The notes: a model not told the origin generated them from the sequence alone. DNA of 64,000 nucleotides from Maniola hyperantus (GCF_902806685.2 NC_048539.1:2244501-2308500); one strand, 5' to 3'. Counted from the stretch's first letter, positions 32,230 through 43,000 are shown. Translations and numbers: made by a program.

Positions 32230-33123
32230 TTTCTTTTACTTTAAGTTTTTCAGTGTAATTAGTCATTGCTTGGTATCTAAAATATCAATTCACCAGCAAA
32301 ACTTTCCAAATCCACACGGCTTAGGAGATCAGTACCTTGCAGCATCAGGATTGGAGAATTGGAATTAGAAATTCAATAACAAATGTCTATGCTTGGCATT
32401 CACAATATTATTTCACCAGGATGACTTGGAATGTAATCATGAAACCGTTTGCTTGATAAGTTAGAGGTACTTATGAGCCCCGGACCCCCCAAATAAATAA
32501 ATAAATAAAAGTTTATACAGCTTACAAAACAGTACAAAAGAAAAAAAGTATATATAACCAAATGTTAAAAATTACAAAATGAAAACTAGGTAAACTTAAA
32601 ACTACGAGCTACAAAGTATGAAAACAAATAGAATGCGCGTGGCCGCCATTTTAGTGACGTCTTAGACTGAAGTTTCGAGCAACCAGTATCTGATGGTACA
32701 TTTTCATTTCGGCTGTCGTCAAAATGGCGTCATTTCGATGTTGATGTGCCAAATCACTGTGTGACATGGTTCCAGCGCAATAGCAATTTGCGGGACTTAT
32801 GGTTAGATTAAACTCATATCCATACCACAACATAGCAGTCAGCAAGTAGTAGTAATTGTTATGTGGCAAAAAGTACAGTAAAATTTTAAAGTTCCCACTC
32901 ATACTCAAAAGAATTTCAATATAGTGAAAGTATTTTAATAAAATTCTTTACAACGTCGCGCGCGTCGCCGTTGGACTGACGAAATGTCGCTACTTTTATT
33001 ATAACCACCAAAGTTTTTTACTAGAAAATGGCAAAAGAAAATTAAATGGGTAGGTAGGAACCTACTTACTTTTAATTTTGATATTAGGTACGTAACGAAA
33101 TTATATTTTCAGGTTTTAGCTTC
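32230..33123. other. No recognised feature
   Basis: AT-rich; short AAAT repeats near 32490. The 85-codon minus frame at 32651-32908 has no recognisable domain. Confidence 0.4.
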
Positions 33124-33465
33124 TTTTTTTTATTATTCAGATACAAGTTAGCCCTTGACTGCAATCTCACCTGATGGTAAGTGATGATACAGTCTAAGAT
33201 GATAGCGGGCTAACCTGGAAGGGGTATGGCAGTTTTTATTAAACCCATACCCCTTTGGTTTCTACACGGCATCGTACCGGAACGCTAAATCGCTTGGCGG
33301 CACGGCTTTGCCGGTAGGGTGGTAACTAGCCACGGCCGAAGCCTCCCACCAGACCAGACCAGAAATTTAGAAATTATAAAATTCCAAACCCCTGCCAGGA
33401 ATCGAACCCGGGACCTCCTACTAATAAGACCACAGCGCTCACCACTGCGCCAGGGAGGTCGTCAA
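33124..33465 (-). repeat. SINE-1, full length
   Basis: Nearly identical to 28121-28460, from the CCTCCCTGGCGCAGTGGTGA head (minus strand) to the CTGAATAATAAAAAAAAG tail. Confidence 0.85.
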
Positions 33466-33617
33466 AAAAGCTAGATATTTATATAGCAAAGTTTTCGCTT
33501 AGTTAGTAGAAGTTACTAATATTTAATGTTTCATTTTAAACAAGTACGGTAGGGTTACTTACTTATTTTCCTACATATTTTTTTCTAATATTCTAGTTTT
33601 GAAAATATTTAGTAGGT

Positions 33618-33840
33618 ACTAGCTGATGCCCGCGACTTCGTCCGCGTGGATTTAAATTTTTCCAAATCCCGCGGGAACTCTTTGATTTTCCGGGATAAAA
33701 AGTAGCCTATGTGTTAATCCAGGGTATAAATCTATCTCCATTCCAAATTTCATCCAAATCCGTTCAGCCGTTTTTGCGTGATTGAGTAACAAACATCCAA
33801 ACATCCACACTTTTACATTTTATAATATTATTAGGATATT
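33618..33840 (+). repeat. Family A3 repeat
   Basis: ACTAGCTGATGCCCGCGACT, GGTATAAATCTATCTCCATT, TTTTTGCGTGATTGAGTAAC and CATCCAAACATCC, ending TATAATATTATTAGGAT. An A4 tail scrap follows (33843-33915). Confidence 0.7.
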
Positions 33841-34224
33841 AGGATTAGGATCCGTCCAATAGTTTAAGCTGTACGTTGATAGATCAGACAGTCAGTCAAT
33901 CTTTTTATATATTTAGATTAGAGACGTATAAAGGCTTTTACTAAAGCTCTTATAAAACTTTCACCAAAGGCCTCCCGTGTATTTTCAAGCTATTGAGACT
34001 GTAATCTTTACACGTCTCGCCCATACATCAAGGTTTCTGTTCACGCACATAAATTTTCTCATAGCAATTAAACGCTACGCTACATAGGCAACGACGCCTC
34101 TGTTTGCTCTATTATGTGTAATTTGCTTAGATTACTGACTCACGCTTGGTACACCCGTTAATTTATTGTATACAGCGAGAAATTTTACTTGAAACTAGCT
34201 AGTATTTAAGATCAACTATGCGAT

Positions 34225-34455
34225 CTAGTTCCCCCCTTCGCCATTTTACTATCGAACCACGAGACTGAACACAAATTTCAAACCCCTTTTTCACCGCCTT
34301 AGGGATTAAATCTTCAAAAATCCTTTCTTAGCGGATGCCTACGTCATAATAGTTATCTATCTGCATGCCTTTCAGCCCGATTTCCAGTAGTTTGAGCTAT
34401 GCGTTGATGAATCAGTCATTCAGTCAGTCACCTTTTCCTTTTATATATTTAGATA
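34225..34455 (+). repeat. Family A4 repeat, decayed
   Basis: CACAAATTTCAAACCCCTTT, TCCTTTCTTAGCGGATGCCT and the CAGTCAGTCACCTTTTCCTT end. Confidence 0.6.
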
Positions 34456-34491
34456 TTGTAGGTATAGAGTACCTAATAATATGTAAAACTA

Positions 34492-34690
34492 GCTGACCTG
34501 CCCCGGCTTCGCTCAGGTGGAGTTTAGAAAATTTAGGGGGAGGTTGAATTAAATTTTTCTCTCCGTAAGAACCATCCTCGTACTTCAAGGAATATTATAA
34601 AAAAAGAATTAGCGAAATCGGTTCAGCTGTTCTCGAGATTTGCGATGAGCAACACATTTAGTGATTCATTTTTATATTATAGAAAAGATA
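34492..34690 (+). repeat. Repeat starting ACTAGCTGACCTGCCCCGGC
   Basis: Member of the group with CCCCGGCTTCGC heads (compare 36745 and 47376), ending TTTATATTATAGAAAAGAT. Confidence 0.5.
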
Positions 34691-34982
34691 TTATGGTCAT
34701 GGTAAAGATGTGGTAGATACCTGAATACCTACTATACAATTTTGTATGATAATATCATTATTCTGTAACAACAAAGGTCAACGCCGGTCAAGCTGGATGC
34801 TCGCTCGATGGCACTTAAGAGCACCTGCGTCCTAGCACTAATGATCGAGAAACACCGGCCCTTATTATTTTAGATTTAGGGCCACGTTTAAAGTGCTATG
34901 GTAAAATGAAACCAATCAGACTAAGTAACGAAAGATCTCAATAAAGTTCAAATAATGATTCAGGGATCTTGAAATATATACA

Positions 34983-35226
34983 AACTAGCTTATGCTCGCG
35001 ACTTCGTCCACGTGGACTACACAAATTTCAACCCCCTATTTCACCCCCTTAGAAGTTGAATTTTCAAAAATCCTTTCTTAGCGGATGCCTACGTCATAAT
35101 AGCTATCTTCATGCCAAATTTCAGCCCGATCCGTCCAGTAGTTTGAGCTGTGCGTTGATAGATCAGTCAGTCAGTCAGTCAGTCAGTCAGGCAGTCAGTC
35201 ACCTTTTCGTTTTATATATTTAGATA
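34983..35226 (+). repeat. Family A4 repeat, full length
   Basis: ACTAGCTTATGCTCGCGACT through CGATCCGTCCAGTAGTTTGA, CAGT repeats and TTTTATATATTTAGAT. Confidence 0.75.
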
Positions 35227-35249
35227 TCAGGGGGATTTTCAGATTTAAA

Positions 35250-35675
35250 AAAAACCGGCAAAGTGCGAGTCAGGCTCGCACAACGAGGGTTCCGTACTAC
35301 AGTCGTATTTTTTCGACATTTTGAGCGATAATTCAAAAACTATGATGCATAAAAATAATTAAAAATCTATTTTCGAATGTACAGGTGAAGCCCTTTCATA
35401 ATATGATACCCCCACTTGATATAGTTATCTTGCTACGAAAATTGAAAATGCCAATTATTATTTTATGACCACAATTTTTTTTTGTGTAATGTAACCACAA
35501 ATTCACGGTTTTCAGATTTTTCCCCTAATGTCTGCTATAAGACCTACCTACCTGCCAAATTTCATGATTCTAGATCAACGGGAAGTACCCTGTAGATTTC
35601 TTGACAGACCGACAGACAGACAACAAAGTGATCCTATAAGGGTTCCGTTTTTCCATTTGAGGTACGGAACCCTAA
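35250..35675 (+). repeat. Family B1 repeat, reference copy
   Basis: Runs from AAACCGGCAAAGTGCGAGTC through CACGGTTTTCAGATTTTTCC and a short GACA run to GGTACGGAACCCTAA. No coding potential. Other copies: 524, 6391, 46853, 50511. Confidence 0.75.
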
Positions 35676-35932
35676 TAAATGAAATACATTGGCTTACTGT
35701 TTATGTTTATACTGTGGTTAGATATTTTCATTCGACATCCCGCGCATTCCAGCCTAAATTGAAATTCGGATGACATCATTTTTGTGCGGCCTTCCCTTAT
35801 CTATAATTTGCTTCGATCCGTAAAGAAAGTTTTTCTTTACTTCTGAGATATTTGTTTTGTATAAATTCCTACCCAACAAATATCTCATTAATATAATGTT
35901 AGTATGAATTTATAATGATGATTGTAAATTTA

Positions 35933-36163
35933 TACTAATCAGTACCTACTCTTATTATAAATGCGAAAGTGTGTTTGTTTGTTGGTATGTTGGTTTGTCC
36001 TTCAATCACGCCGCAAAGTAGAAACGAATTGACTTGATTTTTTGCATAGGTATAGTCAAAGACCTGGAGAGTGATATAGGCTACTTTTTATCCCGGAAAT
36101 CCAAAGAGTTCCCACGGGATTGTCTCAAACCTAAATCCACGCGGACGAAGTTGCGTTAGCTAG
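35933..36163 (-). repeat. Family A2 repeat
   Basis: TTATTATAAATGCGAAAGTG, GGTTTGTCCTTCAATCACGC, GCTACTTTTTATCCCGGAAA and CACGCGGACGAAG. Confidence 0.65.
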
Positions 36164-36452
36164 TATTCTAAAGTGTGTGTCTGTCTGTGTAATTAGTACT
36201 TTTGAACGGCCCGAGCGCGTCCGTCTGTTTGAGCGATTTTGACTAAAGGTAAGTACTTACCTACTTGCATCCCGAGGACGGTCACGGATATAGCTTTTTG
36301 TTCTGGAAAATCAAAGAGTTTGCATTTGTAAGAAACCTAAATACATACGGAAGAAGTCCTAGGCATTATAGGTATAGTTCCTTGTAATTGTAATTTTTTT
36401 TTCGAATGTTACTCATAATACTTTTTTGCTTGGTTTTTGTCCCTAAAACCAC

Positions 36453-36744
36453 CTAGCGATACAATGAACCAAAAGCTTAATTTGGTATAATCCGCTGAAA
36501 CAGGTTGAATCTGTGTGGTGCAACATGCAGCATGCGACATGCACCGGCCGCCCTCCCACTGCTAAACATGCAGGAAAAAGCAGCCACCAGGCAAGCACCA
36601 CCACCACGCAGCACCACACAAATCCTAAAACACAATCGACGCTTGTTTCGCCCCGACATGTCGCATGCTGCATGTTGCACCATACAGATTCGACCTGTTT
36701 CAGCGGATTATAGCAAATTAAGCTTTTGGTTTATTGTATACTAG
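36453..36744. mobile_element. Long imperfect palindrome / MITE, about 290 bp
   Basis: Arms of about 90 bases pair (for example AACCAAAAGCTTAATTTGGT; CCGCTGAAACAGGTTGAATC; CAACATGCAGCATGCGACAT). A ~110-base loop is rich in CACCA/GCAC. It abuts the next repeat, which starts CTAGCGACCCGCCCC. Confidence 0.7.
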
Positions 36745-37010
36745 CGACCCGCCCCGGCTTCGCATGGGTGCAATGTAGATACTAATGTGGTGTCATTGAG
36801 GTGTTGCCTCGGAAACTCTCAAATGAGAGGAATTTTTCCGACCTAATTCACATAATTTCAATTTCCCTAGGGATCTCTAATTTTTTGAGAATTAAACTAT
36901 ACCTATAAACCTTCCTCTTGAATCACTCTATCTATTGGTGAAAACCGCATTAAAATCCGTTGCGTAGTTTAAAAGATCTACGCGTTTGTCATATCACGAT
37001 TAAAAATATA
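36740..37010 (+). repeat. Repeat with CTAGCGACCCGCCCCGGCTT head
   Basis: Continues ATGGGTGCAATGTAGATACT, CTTCCTCTTGAATCACTCTA and CCGTTGCGTAGTTTAAAAGA. Copies: 47376-47870 (with an insert) and 60795-60905 (minus, end part). Confidence 0.65.
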
Positions 37011-37562
37011 GCCATGATTATTATGTTAAAATTTATCTAATCATAAACTTGGAGTCTAAAATAAATATTTGTAGTAATAATTTAAACAGAATCGTTATCC
37101 CGCGACAGGATATCAACGTCAATGTTACCCAACTCAAAAGGTTATGATTTAATAGTATCTTATTGTAATATAAATCATCAATTATATTATGTCATTAATT
37201 AATGTAGTAAACCGTCAATACATGTTGCAAATAATATTATTTAAGTAAATTAATAATAATGTCAACAATCTCAATGTTGGTACAATGGTACCAACATAAA
37301 TAATTATTAAAAATATCATGTGATGGTCGACGTCCGCCTGTTTTGCGATGGGAAGATATAAAAGTAGCTACCTCGACAGAGGAGCCACAGTATCGTACAG
37401 TCTCTAAGTGAAATTGATTCGGTGTTAGTTACAGTCTCGTATTATAACTCCTTCTCGTGTTAACTACAGCCTTAGTCTAGTGAAGTGATGTGACTTCAGA
37501 GTAAACAAAGGCGACAGAGTTGCTAAGTTAAGTATTCTTATATTTTATTGTAATGTGTTTTA
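37011..37562. other. Host sequence upstream of gypsy element 2, possible promoter-like segment
   Basis: No ORF. GAAGATATAAAAGTAGC (37350-37366), a TATA-box-like site, is followed about 35-40 bases on by ACAGTATCGTACAGTC. This could be a promoter or an old LTR into which element 2 inserted; weakly supported. Confidence 0.25.
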
Positions 37563-37567
37563 AAGGT

Positions 37568-37832
37568 TGTAAGGCAACGTGTAGGCATTGTACACGACAG
37601 CGGTGCGCGGGGGTGCCGCCAAGCATTTCCCCGTGACCGCCGCAGGCGCGTCCCGGCCCTGCGTTTGCCCCTCAGTACTCCCATGTTCGACAACGTGCAC
37701 GCACGCAAGACAGCGAGCTCGTTACGAGCCCTGCCGCGTTAACATTATTTACCTCGTGCCTATGTAATTCAAATGATTGTTATTTGCAATATACTTTTAT
37801 TTTATGTGAGCCAAGCATTTTATTAGCTCATA
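37568..37832 (+). repeat. 5' LTR of gypsy element 2
   Basis: 265 bases, TGTAAGGCAACGTGTAGGCA to TTTTATTAGCTCATA, matching 43001-43265 without a visible difference. It contains AATATACTTTTATTTTATG near the 3' end. Confidence 0.93.
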
Positions 37833-37850
37833 GTGGCGCCTAAACGTGGA
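37833..37850 (+). promoter_or_regulatory. Primer-binding site of gypsy element 2
   Basis: TGGCGCCTAAACGTGGAG (37834-37851) resembles the TGGCGCCCAACGTGGGG site of tRNA-Lys-primed retroelements with a few mismatches. Confidence 0.7.
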
Positions 37851-38161
37851 GCACGAGGAAAGAACATTCAATCGGGAGTACATACATACCTACCTGTGTG
37901 GTTTCGTGGAATCGCGTTCGTTCGATTTTTTTCCGTCGCGCTACTTGTGGCCAACGTCAACGGACATTTTGTTACGATCCATGAACACTGCCGTGCTAAA
38001 GTGAGGTCAACTCAATAGACGTTTTACGTAACGAACGGGGATACCTATCGCGTCGAGTTAATTACATCGCGTACGAGAGGTCCGTCGCGCTTCTGGGAAG
38101 CCAACGGCCATTTTGGGTGATTGTGAAGCGACACATCGCTACCTAACCCTACTACGACGCG

Positions 38162-39073
38162 ATGACGACGCGCAGCAAGACCCGGACGGAGTCGAAAAAC
38201 GAAGGGATGGCCAGCCCGGATGACCGGGAGCAAGAAGTAGAAGATCTCATCGGAAGCGCGACCCGGGAGTCGCCTTCTGCACTGATGATAACGGAGAGCC
38301 AGCTCGCCGCACTCATCCGAGGGATCTCGGGTGGAAATATCAGCACGCCGCCCGCGCCGCCGCCATGCGGGACGTTCGCGAAGTGTTCGGCTCGCTTCGC
38401 GGGGAGTTTGCCGCGCGATCCCGACGTGCTAGAAGCTTTCATCGATGCAGTCGAGGTGTATAAGGACTGCACTAACGTCTCCGATGAACACGCTCTGCGA
38501 GGCCTACCCATGCTTCTCACTGGTGAGGCAGCTGTCTGGTGGCAAGGCGTGAAGGCAACAACGACCACGTGGGCCGCCGCGATAGAGTGCCTACGAGGCA
38601 TGTTCGGCGCACCACGAGCTCCATACAAGATCTTCCGTGACGTTTTCGCCGCCGAGCAACAGGACAGCGAGCGTGCCGACGTGTTCGTCGCGCGCACTCG
38701 TGCGATGCTTTCGAAACTTCCGTACAACCTCGAGGACCACATCCAAGTAGACATGTGTTATGGACTTTTACATAAACGCGTGCGTAAACGGTTGAAGCGT
38801 GAGGAATGCGTAAGTGCTGAGGGGTTGTTACGTAGGGCTAGGGAAGTCGAAGAAAACATAGAAGAATTAGTAAACGTAAGTAGTAAACCTGTTTCAAAGA
38901 ACTCTTCTCATAATAATAATATGGAAAGTTTGCCTAGTACTAGTCACGCTGACAAGGTAACTATTAAGGTGACGCAGGACGCTCGACCGAAATTGGCAGC
39001 GCACGTGGGTAACATGTTTGCTTTTCACTTGACATTGTATGAGAAAGTTGAGAGGCACGATGATTTTCACTGA
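38162..39073 (+). CDS. gag: Gypsy element 2 Gag, N-terminal part (truncated frame)
   Basis: 303 codons from MTTRSKTRTESK. The matrix/capsid-like region includes an RFAGSLPRDPDVLEAF segment, WWQGVK (~123) and a FRDVFAAEQQ stretch typical of gypsy capsids. The frame is GC-rich up to about 38990, then enters AT-rich sequence and ends without the zinc knuckle. The knuckle appears downstream at the start of the pol frame. I infer that the last ~28 codons and stop belong to the intervening segment, not to the original gag. Function: capsid assembly. As it stands the Gag would lack nucleocapsid. Confidence 0.8.
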   Translation: MTTRSKTRTESKNEGMASPDDREQEVEDLIGSATRESPSALMITESQLAALIRGISGGNISTPPAPPPCGTFAKCSARFAGSLPRDPDVLEAFIDAVEVYKDCTNVSDEHALRGLPMLLTGEAAVWWQGVKATTTTWAAAIECLRGMFGAPRAPYKIFRDVFAAEQQDSERADVFVARTRAMLSKLPYNLEDHIQVDMCYGLLHKRVRKRLKREECVSAEGLLRRAREVEENIEELVNVSSKPVSKNSSHNNNMESLPSTSHADKVTIKVTQDARPKLAAHVGNMFAFHLTLYEKVERHDDFH

Positions 39074-39425
39074 AATCAAGCGCGCGAAATGAGTTTAGGA
39101 AAAGTATTTTTGAGAAAAAACTGCTGAATTTATGTTTGCAAAGTAAAGTTATTTCAACTAATGAATAAATAAACAACGTCTAATGATAAATTGTTTTAGA
39201 ATTTTCATATCCCTAATCTTATTTATTTACGCCCAAAGTTGTCATTAATTTAGTGTTAAAATAGGAATCTTTTGAGCCTCGTAACTTTTAAATCAATATT
39301 TTTTTCAATATTTTATATATCAATAAACCTAGATAATGACGAGATAAATCGATATAATTCTTAGTTTTGTGCGTACAATATCGAATATTGTTGTATTTTC
39401 CCTCCTACGTTTGTATGGAGAAAGC
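38990..39425. mobile_element. AT-rich segment interrupting gag of gypsy element 2
   Basis: About 0.43 kb of strongly AT-rich DNA with many stops lies between GC-richer gag sequence and the knuckle-coding sequence (from ~39450). No clear terminal repeats; the hexamer ACCGAA occurs near both edges (38987 and 39429). Probably a secondary insertion; an alternative is an unusual natural inter-ORF spacer. Confidence 0.45.
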
Positions 39426-42400
39426 ACCGAACTGAGCTACCTTAAACCACGGCAAAGTCGCCCCAAGTGCAGCTTTTGTCATATTTTTGGGCATGTAGTG
39501 TCAGAATGCCGTAGGTTAAAAGACAAAGAGAAAGAAAAATCTGAATCAAGCTCTAAGAGCGACAATAGTAGTGCGTTGCGGTGTTATGGATGTGGCCAGC
39601 TAGGGGTAGTGAGATCTCGGTGCACTACCTGCAGGGCTGCCAGTAACAATAATAAAGCAGGCGATAAACAAGTGGATTTTCACAGCTTTTCAGAAGTCAA
39701 CGAACCTACTTCTGCACCGGCTCGCCCCGTGGTGCGGGTGAGCGCCGCGGGCCGAGCAGGCGTCGCCATGCTGGATACCGGAGCGACGCACTGCATCGCC
39801 AGCCCGGGACTGCATCACATCCTGCTGGATGCAGGGGTGCAGTTCTACGAGTCGCAACGATCAGTGAGACTCGCTGATGGGACTCGCCGGGTGAGTAGAA
39901 TTTTCACCGGTGACACAGAACTCGAATTGGGAGGCCGCGATTTGCCCATTACCTTTATGGTACTACCTGATGCTGCCGATGCTAGAACTTTACTCGGCCT
40001 TGACTTTATTACTCAGGCAGGCATAATAGTTGATGCGCCTCAACAAGTCTGGTACTTTAGTGACTCTCCGAGTACCAAGTATGATTTTGTTACATACCAC
40101 TTACCATCTAAAAACGATGACCACTCACCATCGCAAAATGATGAACTTCTCGCTTTAAATAATGATCAGTCTGTCTACCTTAGAGATGAAGAGGGTACTA
40201 AGCTTACTAGTGACCAGAGGTCCCAGCTGGATCAGCTGCTGTCCAAGTATGCCGACGTGTTCGCAGCTGATGGCCCGCCTACCGAGTACGCTATGCACTG
40301 CATTAAGGTGAAGAAGGGTCAACAACCTATTGCGTCACCACCCTATAGAATGTCTGCAGGTAAGAAGGAGATATTAGAAAAGGAGCTGCAAAAGTTACTC
40401 GAGCAGGACATAATAGAAGAATGCGAATCACCATGGGCTGCAAACGTTGTTTTAGTAGGAAAGAAAGATGGAGGAGTGCGCTTATGCGTAGACTATAGGA
40501 AGCTTAATTCAGTCACCGAACCCGACCGGTATCCACTTCCTCGGATGGAAGATATCCTTCACGAGGCAAAGGCGAGCAACTACATGTCAACTCTTGACCT
40601 TCGCTCGGGATACTTTCAGGCTTTAGTGCAGCCTGAAGATCGGGATAAGACTGCGTTTGTCACGCCGTTAGGGACTTATAGGTTCAAACGAATGCCGATG
40701 GGTCTGAGGAACTCGGGCGCTACCTTTCAAAGGTTGATGGACCGTTTTAAATCCAACCTACAGGATATCAATATATGGGCTTACCTTGATGATTTGTGCT
40801 TACTTTCAGACTCATACGAGAAGCACCTGGAAGACCTGGAGGCTGTTTTTCAACGCCTGCGGATGTTCAAGCTGCGCGTCCATCGAGGGAAAAGCTGTTT
40901 CGCTAGAGACTCCATAAGATTTTTGGGGCATGTGATAGTGCCAGGCGGCTTGTCCACGGACTGCCAGAAAGTGACCGCCATCGCAGCCATGACCCCACCA
41001 CTAAATCTTAAGCATCTCAAGAGCTTCATTCAAGCCGCAAGTTGGTTCCGGCGTTTCATCCCTAACTTTGCTGCTACAGCCAAACCGCTGACGGATCTGC
41101 TGAAGAAGGCCAGCACCTGGCGATGGGAGCAACCCCAGCAAGATGCATTCGAACAGTTAAAGGTAAAACTTACATCTGCACCTATATTACGACAAGCTGA
41201 TGGCACAAAACCCTACTCGCTGTACACTGATAGTAGTGGCTACGCCCTCGGGGCTGCTTTGATGCAAGGGGAGGGGCCTGACGAACGTCCAATCGAATAC
41301 GCCAGCCGCCTACTCAATAGCGCCGAGAAAAACTACACGACGACGGAGAGAGAAGCGCTCGCGGTTGTATGGGCGGTGCAGAAATTTAGAGGATATATAG
41401 AAGGATCGACAGTACGTGTGATGACCGACCACCAACCGCTGAAATGGCTCATGAGCTTGAAATCGCCGAGTGGTCGTCTAGCACGCTGGGCGCTGTCGCT
41501 ACAAGAGTATAATCTTGAGATAAATTATACACCAGGTAAAAAGAACGTTATCGCCGATGCACTATCGCGTCCATCGTGCGCTAACGATGATGCGTGCGAT
41601 TTCTGTTATACTATCGTGGATATGCCCACGCGAAACCCGGCAGATATCAGAAAGAACCAGATGAAAGATCTTGAAGTCAAGAAAGTTATAGACGACATGG
41701 AATCGAACGATCCCTTTAAAGCGCGAATGTGGTCCGATAAAGGCTACGTCATGTCAGACGGCATTCTGTACAGGTGCTCAGCCGACGACGAGGACGTCGA
41801 GCAGCCCTGCCTCGTGGTGCCGCAGCACGAGCGCGCGCGCGCCCTCGCCGACCTGCACGACGCACCGACCGCTGGTCACTTTGGTGTCGAGCGCACCTTG
41901 GAACGTCTGAGAGCCAGATACTACTGGCCAGGCATGAGAGCCCAAGTAGCTGACTACATCAAGCGATGCGTTCCCTGTCAGAGATATAAAGTGGATACCC
42001 GGAAACCAGCTGGCCTAGTACAGACGCCAGCTACGGCGAGAAGGTTCGAAGTCATATCTATCGACTTGTTTGGTCCTCTCCCTGAGACCCAAGAAGGGAA
42101 TCGCTGGATCTTTATAGTAGAAGATGTATGTAGTCGGTGGGTCGAGCTGTTCGCACTTAAAGCTGCTACGAGCGCAGAGTGTGCTAAAATTCTCATCAAC
42201 GAAATTTACTTTAGGTACGGGACGAGCCGCCGGGTGATTTCCGATAACGGAGTCCAATTCATCAGTGACGTGATGCAGCAGGCGTGCCACGCCATGGGAG
42301 TCACCCAGGCACTCACCCCACTCTATCACCCGCAAAGTAACCCAATTGAGAGGAAGAATCGAGACCTCAAGCCACAGCTCGCTATATTAGTCGGCCGAGA

Positions 42401-42992
42401 TCACACCTCGTGGGATACTCACCTCGCCGCTATCCGCTTTGCGATGAACTCAGCTGTGACTGCCAGTACCGGATTCTCACCTGCTTATCTCACCTTCGGG
42501 CGGGAACTCCGAGCTCCTAGCGATGCCACCACCGACGTCCGCGCCATTTTAGAAGAAGACAATTTCGTCCCTAGCTTTACGCCTTACCTGAAAAAGATGG
42601 CTAATGTACTAGCCCAAGCCAGAGATGTGCATGAACGCGCGCAAGCGGAATCAAAGAAGTACGCAGATGATGGGCGACGGCCGGCGCCTTTGTATAAGGA
42701 GGGTGATTTGGTCCTGCTGAAGACCCACGGCTCCAACGACGCTGCCAGAGGGCAAACGCCGAAACTACTGCCGCGTCGCGACGGCCCGTACCGCGTGCGC
42801 CAGGTGTGCGGTCCTGCTACTTTCCAGCTGGAGAAAATCAGCGATCAGGAGGTTATTGGTAAGTACCACTCATCTGATCTTACTCCCTTCGTTGGTCACA
42901 TCCAAGCGCCGCTTCAGGAAAAGCGTAAACGGGGCCGACCCCGTAAGTTAGGTGCTAGTCCTATTGGTACCACGCTACCACCAGGACTATAG
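39369..42992 (+). CDS. pol: Gypsy element 2 nucleocapsid-Pol polyprotein
   Basis: 1207 codons from an ATG that lies in the AT-rich segment, so the first ~20 residues are probably not original. In order: a CCHC knuckle CSFCHIFGHVVSEC (34-47), a second Cys cluster CYGCGQLGVVRSRC (72-85) with Val in the usual His place, protease MLDTGAT (~136), RT with VDYRK (~375), MSTLDLRSG (~406) and YLDD (~472), RNase H YTDSSG (~620) and MTDHQPLK, integrase HHCC ending CVPC (~880), DDE residues in IDLFG, ISDNG and NPIER (~898-992), and a C-terminal GPY module DGPYRVR (~1138). All catalytic residues look intact and the stop abuts the polypurine tract. Confidence 0.93.
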   Translation: MRTISNIVVFSLLRLYGESTELSYLKPRQSRPKCSFCHIFGHVVSECRRLKDKEKEKSESSSKSDNSSALRCYGCGQLGVVRSRCTTCRAASNNNKAGDKQVDFHSFSEVNEPTSAPARPVVRVSAAGRAGVAMLDTGATHCIASPGLHHILLDAGVQFYESQRSVRLADGTRRVSRIFTGDTELELGGRDLPITFMVLPDAADARTLLGLDFITQAGIIVDAPQQVWYFSDSPSTKYDFVTYHLPSKNDDHSPSQNDELLALNNDQSVYLRDEEGTKLTSDQRSQLDQLLSKYADVFAADGPPTEYAMHCIKVKKGQQPIASPPYRMSAGKKEILEKELQKLLEQDIIEECESPWAANVVLVGKKDGGVRLCVDYRKLNSVTEPDRYPLPRMEDILHEAKASNYMSTLDLRSGYFQALVQPEDRDKTAFVTPLGTYRFKRMPMGLRNSGATFQRLMDRFKSNLQDINIWAYLDDLCLLSDSYEKHLEDLEAVFQRLRMFKLRVHRGKSCFARDSIRFLGHVIVPGGLSTDCQKVTAIAAMTPPLNLKHLKSFIQAASWFRRFIPNFAATAKPLTDLLKKASTWRWEQPQQDAFEQLKVKLTSAPILRQADGTKPYSLYTDSSGYALGAALMQGEGPDERPIEYASRLLNSAEKNYTTTEREALAVVWAVQKFRGYIEGSTVRVMTDHQPLKWLMSLKSPSGRLARWALSLQEYNLEINYTPGKKNVIADALSRPSCANDDACDFCYTIVDMPTRNPADIRKNQMKDLEVKKVIDDMESNDPFKARMWSDKGYVMSDGILYRCSADDEDVEQPCLVVPQHERARALADLHDAPTAGHFGVERTLERLRARYYWPGMRAQVADYIKRCVPCQRYKVDTRKPAGLVQTPATARRFEVISIDLFGPLPETQEGNRWIFIVEDVCSRWVELFALKAATSAECAKILINEIYFRYGTSRRVISDNGVQFISDVMQQACHAMGVTQALTPLYHPQSNPIERKNRDLKPQLAILVGRDHTSWDTHLAAIRFAMNSAVTASTGFSPAYLTFGRELRAPSDATTDVRAILEEDNFVPSFTPYLKKMANVLAQARDVHERAQAESKKYADDGRRPAPLYKEGDLVLLKTHGSNDAARGQTPKLLPRRDGPYRVRQVCGPATFQLEKISDQEVIGKYHSSDLTPFVGHIQAPLQEKRKRGRPRKLGASPIGTTLPPGL

Positions 42993-43000
42993 GGGGGAGA
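42991..43000 (+). promoter_or_regulatory. Polypurine tract of gypsy element 2
   Basis: AGGGGGGAGA directly precedes the 3' LTR and overlaps the pol stop codon TAG. Confidence 0.85.

Noticed and set aside
36443..36744. Four overlapping ORFs of 66-79 codons on both strands
   Set aside because: The near-perfect palindrome makes the two strands read alike; there is no independent coding evidence.
37833..38018. 61-codon ORF starting at the primer-binding site of gypsy element 2
   Set aside because: It begins in the PBS and leader. Gag starts more plausibly at 38162, where capsid-like sequence begins.
38152..38754. 200-codon minus-strand ORF
   Set aside because: It is antisense to GC-rich gag codons and has no recognisable domain.
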